Part shown: one piece after another, positions 27,454 through 33,269 of the stretch | Position numbering within the stretch: position 1 is the stretch's first letter | Layout: each line of letters opens with the position of its first letter | NCBI RefSeq assembly: GCF_022398315.1 | Contig: NZ_JAKEVF010000010.1 | Span: 937-34,205 of the forward strand | Origin: Shewanella sp. Isolate11 | Lineage (GTDB): Bacteria; Pseudomonadota; Gammaproteobacteria; Enterobacterales; Shewanellaceae | Direction: 5' to 3' | Length of the DNA stretch: 33,269 nt | The notes under the pieces: generated by a model | Told to the model about the DNA's origin: nothing | What the model saw: only the letters and a program-made list of their open reading frames with translations | The model's database searches: none | Program-made: the position numbers and the translations under genes

Positions 27454-28698
27454 TTATTGGACTTGAGTATCAAGCACCAGTTTCGCAGTTGAACCCACTT
27501 TTACCGCCTCGATGCGGCCTTGAATATCACCAGGCTGAGCCTTCACTGAGCCATGCTTAGAAAGTACCGCTATCACTTCTACATTCTTGGCATCACTTAA
27601 CTTAGCGTTGCCGCCCATGTTGGTACTGTCATCAAGGGTGATAGTAACAGGCAGTGATTTTGCAGAAACCTTAGTCGCAGCCAATGGCACTTTAGGGCCT
27701 TCGGTATTGCGAGCAAAGATAAACAGCATATCTGAACCATTCACTTGCTCAGCCAATTCAGGTGCAATAGACACATCAACGGTAACGGTTTTAGCTGTCA
27801 TCGCCTGTTGATGAGTTGCATCTTGTGGCATTTCGCCTGAAGCGGTATTCATTCTCATCTTCGCACTATCAATAGCATTGATAATGGCGCTGCGATCGAC
27901 ATCACTACGGCTGCTATCCAAGATAGTTTGCCAAGCATTGATAGCGTCTTGATAGTTTGCGGTGAAGAAAGCATCCATACCTACAAGGAGTAGCGTTGAC
28001 GGATCTTCAGGGTCTAGTGCCAGAGCTTGATCGACGATAGCTTTAACTTGGGGGGTCATACGCTGATTGGCTTTGTAATAAAGCGCAGTCGCTTTCGGGC
28101 CTAATAGCTCCGCATGGGTTCCGACAAGTTCCATCGCTTTATCGAAGGACTTAACCGCATCATCGAAACGGTTTGCGTTTATATAAGCATGTCCTAAGCT
28201 AAATAGCAGTTGGCTGTTTTCTGGTTCAGATTTTAGTTGTGCTTCCATCATGCCAATACGTTGCGCCATAATTTGGCTGGCGTCCATTCCCGCATGAGGG
28301 TTATCAGGAACGGCTTTATCGAGGTTCTCGTATGCACCTAAATGACTATATAGGTAGCCAGATAAACCAATGATCACCACAGACATGAGTGATGGCCATA
28401 GCATGCCTTTAGGTTTGACTTTGTTCACTAAAGACTCGTCTTCACCTTGCTTCATATCTTGCAGCAAACTGATTTCAAGTTCTTTTTTTAAAGAATCGAA
28501 CTCACTTTGATCTAAGAGTTCTTCTTCGAGTTCTTTTTCTAATGTCGCGAGTCGGTTGTTAAATAGCTCTAAGTTCGTCGCTTTACGAACACCAGCTTCT
28601 TCCGCTTGCAGCATCTTTTGCTGACGAAAATGAGGAAGCCAAATCAGCACTAGGCTGACTAACACAAAAAGCGCAATAAAAATCCAGAGAGTGGTCAT
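27454..28698 (-). CDS. ccmI: Cytochrome c maturation protein CcmI (apocytochrome chaperone)
   Basis: A 414-residue protein with membrane helices at ~5-21 and ~99-118, a cytoplasmic loop between them rich in Glu, Leu and Lys (coiled-coil-like, 43-82), and a periplasmic part with TPR repeats (~150-290; LLFSLGHAYINANRFDDAVKSF is one) that hold apocytochrome c. A C-terminal beta-rich domain follows. It presents the CxxCH peptide to CcmF and CcmH. In E. coli this function is fused to CcmH; here it is a separate gene, divergent from ccmF. Confidence 0.94.
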   Translation of the reverse strand: MTTLWIFIALFVLVSLVLIWLPHFRQQKMLQAEEAGVRKATNLELFNNRLATLEKELEEELLDQSEFDSLKKELEISLLQDMKQGEDESLVNKVKPKGMLWPSLMSVVIIGLSGYLYSHLGAYENLDKAVPDNPHAGMDASQIMAQRIGMMEAQLKSEPENSQLLFSLGHAYINANRFDDAVKSFDKAMELVGTHAELLGPKATALYYKANQRMTPQVKAIVDQALALDPEDPSTLLLVGMDAFFTANYQDAINAWQTILDSSRSDVDRSAIINAIDSAKMRMNTASGEMPQDATHQQAMTAKTVTVDVSIAPELAEQVNGSDMLFIFARNTEGPKVPLAATKVSAKSLPVTITLDDSTNMGGNAKLSDAKNVEVIAVLSKHGSVKAQPGDIQGRIEAVKVGSTAKLVLDTQVQ

Positions 28699-28963
28699 TA
28701 TTTCTTTTTCACATTAGTTACAAGAATGCGGGGATGCCGCGCGATTAGACATAAGATTATACGGAAAGATTATTCATTGAACAGTAATATAAGGCCTAAC
28801 CGCTTTTAAAAGGTGATAGTTTTGCACTGGTTCACAGTTCGATTCTATTTCGTAAATTGTTGGAAACTTAAATTTCAAACGAGAGTCAGACATAAAAATC
28901 TGTCTGTTTTAACAATTGTAACCGCTATCGCGGAACGGCAAGAATGAGACTGATGACCCATTC

Positions 28964-28991
28964 TTGTGCTAAAGAAGCAGACAGATACAAT
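28964..28991 (+). promoter_or_regulatory. Candidate promoter of ccmF-ccmG-ccmH
   Basis: The 405 bases between ccmI and ccmF (28699-29103) have no gene. TTGTGC (28964-28969) and TACAAT (28986-28991) are 16 bases apart. The predicted leader to ccmF is about 105 bases. AAGAATG/CATTCTT (28940-28946 with 28959-28965) flanks the -35. A promoter for ccmI on the other strand could not be placed. Confidence 0.45.
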
Positions 28992-29049
28992 AGCAAATAC
29001 TAAAATGAACCCAAATTTGTACCCAGAGTAATGTGTTGCAAACTCTTGC

Positions 29050-29080
29050 GAATCAGAACAAGCTATAGCTTAGCTGATTC
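29050..29080 (+). promoter_or_regulatory. Hairpin in the ccmF leader
   Basis: GAATCAG (29050-29056) pairs with CTGATTC (29074-29080), and inside them AGCTATAGCT (29061-29070) is a perfect palindrome. The structure ends about 11 bases before the Shine-Dalgarno TGAGGA (29092-29097). It could be an operator in DNA or a translation-control structure in RNA; neither is shown. Confidence 0.45.
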
Positions 29081-29103
29081 TTATATAGGACTGAGGAAAC
29101 CCC

Positions 29104-31077
29104 ATGATCCCTGAATTAGGACACTTTTCGTTGATAATAGGCTTGGCTTTTGCCTTCCTGTTAGCCAGCGTGCCTTTAATCGGTGTTGCTCGTAAAGATC
29201 AATATCTCGTACGATATGCTTGGCCGTTAAGCTATGGCATGTTCTTCTTTATTTCTCTTTCTGTCATCGTGTTAGGTTACTGTTTTGCCGTCGATGATTT
29301 CTCAGTTGCTTATGTAGCACATCATTCAAACTCTCAGCTTCCTATCTTCTTTAAGATTGCTGCCGTTTGGGGTGGACATGAAGGGTCATTGCTATTCTGG
29401 GTATTCGCGCTGTCAGTATGGACCGCAGCGGTAGCCTTGTTTAGTAAAGGTTTAGAAGAAGTGTTTACCGCGAGGGTGTTGTCAGTTCTGGCGATGATCG
29501 TGATTGGCTTTAGCTTATTTATGCTATTGACCTCTAGTCCTTTCGAGCGTTTATTCCCTATTCCAATGGAAGGACGCGACCTTAACCCAATGCTGCAAGA
29601 TGTGGGCTTAATCTTCCATCCTCCGATGCTATATCTGGGTTATGTTGGTTTCTCCGTTAGTTTTGCATTTGCGATTTCAGCCTTAATGGGTGGTCGTTTA
29701 GATTCAGCTTGGGCTCGTTGGAGTCGTCCTTGGACATTGGCTGCCTGGATTTTCCTCACTGGTGGTATTTCGCTAGGTTCATGGTGGGCATATTATGAAT
29801 TAGGCTGGGGCGGCTGGTGGTTCTGGGATCCAGTTGAGAATGCTTCGTTCATGCCATGGTTGATTGGTACTGCATTATTGCACTCGGTTATCGTAACCGA
29901 GAAGCGTGCCGCATTCCGTAACTGGACGGTACTGCTTTCCATCTTCGCTTTCTCATTAAGCTTGTTGGGTACCTTTATTGTTCGTTCGGGTGTATTAACT
30001 TCGGTTCACTCATTTGCAGCGGATCCAAGTCGAGGCATGTTTATTCTATTGTTACTCGGCTTAGCGATTGGTGGCTCGTTGACACTGTTTGCATTCCGCG
30101 CCAGTGATATGAAGAGTCCTGCTCGTTTTGAATTGATGTCAAAAGAAACCATGTTGTTGATTGGTAATATTCTGCTGACGGTGGCGTGCGGTACGGTACT
30201 ACTAGGTACTCTTTATCCCCTGCTTATCGACGCACTTAACATGGGTAAGATCTCTGTAGGCCCTCCATACTTCAACGCGGTATTTGTTCCGATTGTTCTG
30301 GTACTGTTTATGTTTATGGGTATCGGTCCAAGTATTCGTTGGAAGCGTGCTAAAGCGGGTGAGTTAAAGAGCAAACTACTGGTGCCAGCGCTGATTGCCA
30401 GTGTGGTCGGTATTGCGGCACCATTTATTGCCGATGGTAACTTTAATATCTGGGTAACCCTAGGTATTGGCGCCGCAACCTGGATTGTTTTAGCAACATT
30501 ACGTGCTGGCTACGACATTATTAATGGTAAAGATGGCATTAGCCTGATGAAGCTTGGCCGTAGTCAACTAGGTATGATCATCGCTCACTTGGGTATCGCT
30601 GTGTCTGTTGTTGGTGCCACTATGGTGTCTAATTACTCTATAGAGAAGAGTGTAAGAATGGGCCCTGGCATCACTCAAGAGTTGGCGGGTTACGAGTTCC
30701 ACTATATTGAAACTAAGAATGTGGTGGGTCCTAACTATACGGCCCAGCAAGGTCAGGTTGAAGTAACCAAAGATGGTGAGTTCGTTACTTTACTAAGACC
30801 CGATCGTCGTCAATATAATGTACGTACTATGGATATGACTGAAGCGGGTATCGACTGGGGTCTATTCCGTGATTTATATATCACCATGGGTGATCCAATC
30901 AGTCGTACCGAGTTTGCTGTACGTCTGAACTATAAGCCGTTTGTTCGTTGGTTATGGTTCGGTAGCATCTTTATGATGGTCGGTGGTTTCTTTGCTGCAT
31001 CAGATAAACGTTATCGTAAAGAGAAAGCGAAACAAACTGCAGCAGAAAAAGCTAAAGAAGATTTAGCAACGGCATAA
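29104..31077 (+). CDS. ccmF: Heme lyase subunit CcmF
   Basis: A 657-residue, many-segment membrane protein, the usual CcmF length. The periplasmic tryptophan-rich motif WGGWWFWDPVEN at 235-246 binds heme from CcmE. Conserved histidine contexts include VWGGHEGS and FHPPMLYLGY. A periplasmic domain (~510-620) precedes the last membrane helix. CcmF joins heme vinyls to cysteine thiols of apocytochrome c. TGAGGA precedes the ATG. First gene of the ccmF-ccmG-ccmH run. Confidence 0.97.
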   Translation: MIPELGHFSLIIGLAFAFLLASVPLIGVARKDQYLVRYAWPLSYGMFFFISLSVIVLGYCFAVDDFSVAYVAHHSNSQLPIFFKIAAVWGGHEGSLLFWVFALSVWTAAVALFSKGLEEVFTARVLSVLAMIVIGFSLFMLLTSSPFERLFPIPMEGRDLNPMLQDVGLIFHPPMLYLGYVGFSVSFAFAISALMGGRLDSAWARWSRPWTLAAWIFLTGGISLGSWWAYYELGWGGWWFWDPVENASFMPWLIGTALLHSVIVTEKRAAFRNWTVLLSIFAFSLSLLGTFIVRSGVLTSVHSFAADPSRGMFILLLLGLAIGGSLTLFAFRASDMKSPARFELMSKETMLLIGNILLTVACGTVLLGTLYPLLIDALNMGKISVGPPYFNAVFVPIVLVLFMFMGIGPSIRWKRAKAGELKSKLLVPALIASVVGIAAPFIADGNFNIWVTLGIGAATWIVLATLRAGYDIINGKDGISLMKLGRSQLGMIIAHLGIAVSVVGATMVSNYSIEKSVRMGPGITQELAGYEFHYIETKNVVGPNYTAQQGQVEVTKDGEFVTLLRPDRRQYNVRTMDMTEAGIDWGLFRDLYITMGDPISRTEFAVRLNYKPFVRWLWFGSIFMMVGGFFAASDKRYRKEKAKQTAAEKAKEDLATA

Positions 31078-31094
31078 CTTGAATTGGGGCAAGT

Positions 31095-31652
31095 ATGAAA
31101 AACAGGTTAGTACTATTTATTCCGTTGGTATTGTTTTTGGCGATGGGGGTATTCCTATATAAAGGTTTATTCCTTAACCCACAGAAATTAGATTCAGCAT
31201 TAGAAGGAAAGCCGATCCCGGCTTTCCAACTGGAAAAGCTTGAAGATCGTGGTGAGATCATCACTAACGAGACGCTAAAAGGTAAGGTGTCATTATTGAA
31301 TGTTTGGGCAACTTGGTGTCCATCTTGTAAGTATGAGCATCCTTATTTGATGCGTTTAGCCAGACAAGATATTTTGCCTATTTATGGTATTAACTATCGT
31401 GATGATCGACCGGCTGCTATTCGTGAGTTATCACGTGAAGGTGACCCTTATACCAAGAATATTTATGATCATGATGGACGTTTAGGTTTGGATCTCGGTG
31501 TATATGGTGCACCGGAAAGCTTCCTGGTTGATCATAATGGCATTATTCGTTTTCGTTATGCCGGCCCAATCGATATGAGGGTTTGGAATGAAACCCTTTA
31601 TCCAATGATTCAAGAATTACAAGCCCAGGCTAAAGCGGAGGGGGCATCTTAA
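31095..31652 (+). CDS. ccmG: Thiol-disulfide protein CcmG/DsbE
   Basis: A 185-residue thioredoxin-like protein anchored by a helix at ~5-25. The active site WCPSC (Cys75, Cys78) in NVWATWCPSCKYEHP, with the GAPES loop holding the cis-proline side, is characteristic of DsbE/CcmG. It keeps apocytochrome or CcmH cysteines reduced in the periplasm. It starts 17 bases after ccmF and overlaps ccmH by one base (TAATG). Confidence 0.95.
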   Translation: MKNRLVLFIPLVLFLAMGVFLYKGLFLNPQKLDSALEGKPIPAFQLEKLEDRGEIITNETLKGKVSLLNVWATWCPSCKYEHPYLMRLARQDILPIYGINYRDDRPAAIRELSREGDPYTKNIYDHDGRLGLDLGVYGAPESFLVDHNGIIRFRYAGPIDMRVWNETLYPMIQELQAQAKAEGAS

Positions 31653-32131
31653 TGAAAGCATTTTTGGGTGTTATCACTGCGGTGTTTTTATCTTTGGCTA
31701 TGCTGGGCTCAGCCGTTGCAACTCCAGTTGATACTTATGAGTTTAAAAATGTAGATAACCAAAAGCGAGCGCTGGAGTTAGCGCACTCGTTGCGTTGTCC
31801 GCAGTGTCAGAACCAGAACTTAATCGACTCGAACTCTCCTGTTGCACAAGATTTACGTCTTGAGGTGTATCAGATGGTTGATGCCGGTAAGGGCGATGCA
31901 GAGATTATCGAGTTCATGACTAGCCGTTACGGTGAGTTTGTACTGTATAAGCCTCGTATGGAAGGTAAAACGGTTTTACTTTGGTTAGGTCCTATTGGTT
32001 TATTACTGTTCGGTTTATTAATTGGCTTTATCTTTGTCCGTAAACAACGCATTGCGGATGCAGTTGAAGAAGAGCTAAGCCAAGAAGATCAAGCTGAACT
32101 CGATAAGTTACTCAAGCGAGATGGTAAATGA
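31652..32131 (+). CDS. ccmH: Cytochrome c maturation protein CcmH
   Basis: A 159-residue protein with a signal peptide (cleaved after ~23, SAVA) and a periplasmic three-helix domain carrying the redox pair LRCPQCQNQNL (Cys49, Cys52), then a membrane helix at ~109-127 (LWLGPIGLLLFGLLIGFIFV). It handles apocytochrome cysteines with CcmG and CcmI. It corresponds to the N-terminal part of the fused E. coli CcmH. It overlaps both neighbours. Confidence 0.95.
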   Translation: MKAFLGVITAVFLSLAMLGSAVATPVDTYEFKNVDNQKRALELAHSLRCPQCQNQNLIDSNSPVAQDLRLEVYQMVDAGKGDAEIIEFMTSRYGEFVLYKPRMEGKTVLLWLGPIGLLLFGLLIGFIFVRKQRIADAVEEELSQEDQAELDKLLKRDGK

Positions 32132-32703
32132 GTAAGTTAGGCTTATCTATATTATGTGCCTGTTTATTGTCATCGATAAGCTTGCTACCCAATGAGGTGC
32201 AGGCTTATCCCGGCATGCAAAAAAAAGCACAAGGTGAGATCCAATCGAGTGTTGAGTTAATCAATATATTACCTAAACCATTTCCTATTGAATTGGTCAG
32301 CTTTAAAGATGCAGCGGGTAAAGAGATTGATTTTAGCCAGTATCGCGGCAAGGTAGTGATGATCAACATGTGGGCGACTTGGTGTCCGCCCTGTGTTAGA
32401 GAATTACCAGCATTAGATCGTTTTAAAGGTAAATTCGATCCTGCTAAGTTTACTGTGTTACCCATTTCGATCGATCAAAATGGTAAACAGCAAGTTGAGC
32501 CATTTTTGCAGTCGTTAGAGATGGGAAGCTTTGAAACTTATTATGATCAAGAACAGGCGCTAGGCGCAGTGTTCCCATTAGACACGATTCCAGCAACCTT
32601 TATCTTAAATAAGCAAGGTGAGCTCATTGCCTTCGTAAGAACTTTTGTCGATTGGGATGATGCTAAAGCCGTTGAACTGATCAACTCTTTTTTAGATAAA
32701 TAG
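32128..32703 (+). CDS. TlpA-like periplasmic thioredoxin
   Basis: A 191-residue protein with an N-terminal export signal (SKLGLSILCACLLSSISLL) and a thioredoxin fold with active site WCPPC (Cys86, Cys89) in NMWATWCPPCVREL; the cis-proline is in DTIPATFILN. It starts inside the ccmH end (ATGA overlap), so it is the last gene of the ccm operon. It is a different protein from CcmG, which lies two genes upstream. The role is probably thiol reduction or quality control in the periplasm during cytochrome assembly; substrate unknown. Confidence 0.9.
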   Translation: MSKLGLSILCACLLSSISLLPNEVQAYPGMQKKAQGEIQSSVELINILPKPFPIELVSFKDAAGKEIDFSQYRGKVVMINMWATWCPPCVRELPALDRFKGKFDPAKFTVLPISIDQNGKQQVEPFLQSLEMGSFETYYDQEQALGAVFPLDTIPATFILNKQGELIAFVRTFVDWDDAKAVELINSFLDK

Positions 32704-32815
32704 TTTTTAGCCTAATAGAGTTTAGTTAAACAGCTTTATAGATTACTTAGACATTAAATTGCTCTAAAAACACTCATTTAGAGTAATTAGTATTCACAAA
32801 AGATCGTATTTGCTG

Positions 32816-32840
32816 AAAAGATCGGCATGCGATCTTTTTT
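32816..32840 (+). terminator. Terminator of the ccmF operon
   Basis: GATCG (32820-32824) and CGATC (32830-32834), extended by AAAA/TTTT, form a stem with a GCATG loop, followed by six T (32835-32840). Upstream, CTCTAAA/TTTAGAG (32762-32768 with 32778-32784) is another possible stem. The T run also lies in the UP position of the next promoter. Confidence 0.82.
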
Positions 32841-32881
32841 TATTTAAAACTGCTTGCACCCTGGCAATAACTCCCTATAAT
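32835..32881 (+). promoter_or_regulatory. rRNA operon promoter P1 with UP-like tract
   Basis: TTGCAC (32854-32859) and a perfect TATAAT (32876-32881) are 16 bases apart. The run TTTTTTTATTTAAAA (32835-32849) ends four bases before the -35, where an UP element binds the alpha C-terminal domain. The GC-containing discriminator GCGCATCC after the -10 is typical of growth-rate and ppGpp-controlled rRNA promoters. Confidence 0.85.
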
Positions 32882-33022
32882 GCGCATCCACTGACACGGC
32901 ACAGCCTGTTAGTGACTTAGCTTTATCCCAATAAGGATAACGTCAAGTAAGCAAGTTTTTAGAGAGTAACTTGAGTGCCTGGTTAATAAATCGCCACTTG
33001 AAAATAATCTAGAAATTAAGCC

Positions 33023-33050
33023 TTGACGACTAAGTCGGGAAGTGTAGAAT
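33023..33050 (+). promoter_or_regulatory. rRNA operon promoter P2
   Basis: TTGACG (33023-33028) and TAGAAT (33045-33050) are 16 bases apart, with TG at 33043-33044 before the -10. The following ACGCATCCC repeats the P1 discriminator. The tandem arrangement, about 170 bases apart, matches gammaproteobacterial rrn operons. Confidence 0.8.
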
Positions 33051-33056
33051 ACGCAT

Positions 33057-33269
33057 CCCTAAGCCGGCAGCCTAGCGCTAACGGCGGTATCAAAAATAGA
33101 TGCCAATGCTCTTTAACAAGATAAAACAAGAAATCTGTGTGGACACTCACAGGTATTGAGTTAATCGAAAACGATTTATTTCTCAATGCTTTTCTGTAAC
33201 TAGCAATAGTTAACTAGAGATAGTGAATGTCCATAGCAATATGTACAAACGTTTTTAAGATTCTTCCGA
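33057..33269 (+). ncRNA. 16S rRNA precursor leader (partial, runs off the window)
   Basis: From about the P2 start to the window end lies the external leader of an rRNA operon. Besides boxA it holds short hairpins, CTGTG/CACAG (33135-33152) and ATCG/CGAT (33165-33176). The mature 16S start motif (AGAGTTTGATC) is not reached. This region normally pairs with sequence beyond 16S to form an RNase III stem; the partner is outside the window. Confidence 0.75.
33107..33119 (+). promoter_or_regulatory. boxA antitermination site
   Basis: TGCTCTTTAACAA matches the rrn boxA consensus exactly. The RNA binds NusB with NusE (S10, encoded at 499-810) to make transcription of the rRNA operon resistant to Rho. 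It shows that 16S rRNA follows downstream. Confidence 0.93.

Noticed and set aside
33120..33269. Start of mature 16S rRNA
   Set aside because: The 5' motif AGAGTTTGATC is absent; only the precursor leader is inside the window.

Overview
The window reads as chromosome of a Shewanella-like marine gammaproteobacterium. The basis is protein sequence (ribosomal proteins close to E. coli but distinct), the E. coli-type order of the S10, spc and alpha ribosomal operons, and a ccm cytochrome c maturation locus with a small cytochrome c5 gene (scyA type) between ccmA and ccmI, which I associate with Shewanella. The genus is inferred from remembered synteny and was not tested by a search.

Layout. (1) 1-167: the 3' end of tuf and its terminator. 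(2) 168-14156: the ribosomal superoperon. It has an S10 leader with two promoter candidates and an L4-type attenuator, then rpsJ-rplC-rplD-rplW-rplB-rpsS-rplV-rpsC-rplP-rpmC-rpsQ. After a terminator and a new promoter comes rplN-rplX-rplE-rpsN-rpsH-rplF-rplR-rpsE-rpmD-rplO-secY-rpmJ. After a hairpin, a promoter and an S4-type leader pseudoknot comes rpsM-rpsK-rpsD-rpoA-rplQ, closed by a strong terminator. (3) 14157-19703: a less conserved signalling and stress block holding a membrane EIIC-EAL c-di-GMP phosphodiesterase fusion, a DUF2937 membrane protein, a Prx5-like peroxiredoxin and, convergent to these, a methyl-accepting chemotaxis protein. (4) 19704-21776, minus strand: ompR-envZ. (5) 22091-23825: a LexA-box-controlled umuDC operon (DNA polymerase V). 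(6) 23904-32703: cytochrome c maturation. ccmABCDE lies on the minus strand; scyA (plus) and ccmI (minus) follow; ccmF-ccmG-ccmH plus a second TlpA-like thioredoxin lie on the plus strand. (7) 32704-33269: the promoter and leader of a ribosomal RNA operon whose 16S gene starts beyond the window.

How the parts work together. The first 14 kb make the ribosome, the SecY translocon and RNA polymerase alpha, with feedback sites expected for L4, S8 and S4. The ccm genes form a complete System I pathway. CcmABCD load and release heme on CcmE; CcmG and CcmH, perhaps helped by the terminal thioredoxin-like protein, keep apocytochrome cysteines reduced; CcmI and CcmF ligate heme. The c5 cytochrome in the middle of the locus is a client and has a CRP-like site upstream.

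No insertion sequence, CRISPR array, tRNA or phage gene was seen. Most of the window is ordinary core genome. The parts most worth a second look are the EIIC-EAL fusion with its DUF2937 neighbour, the UmuD with a very short N-terminal arm, and several unexplained inverted or direct repeats in intergenic regions.
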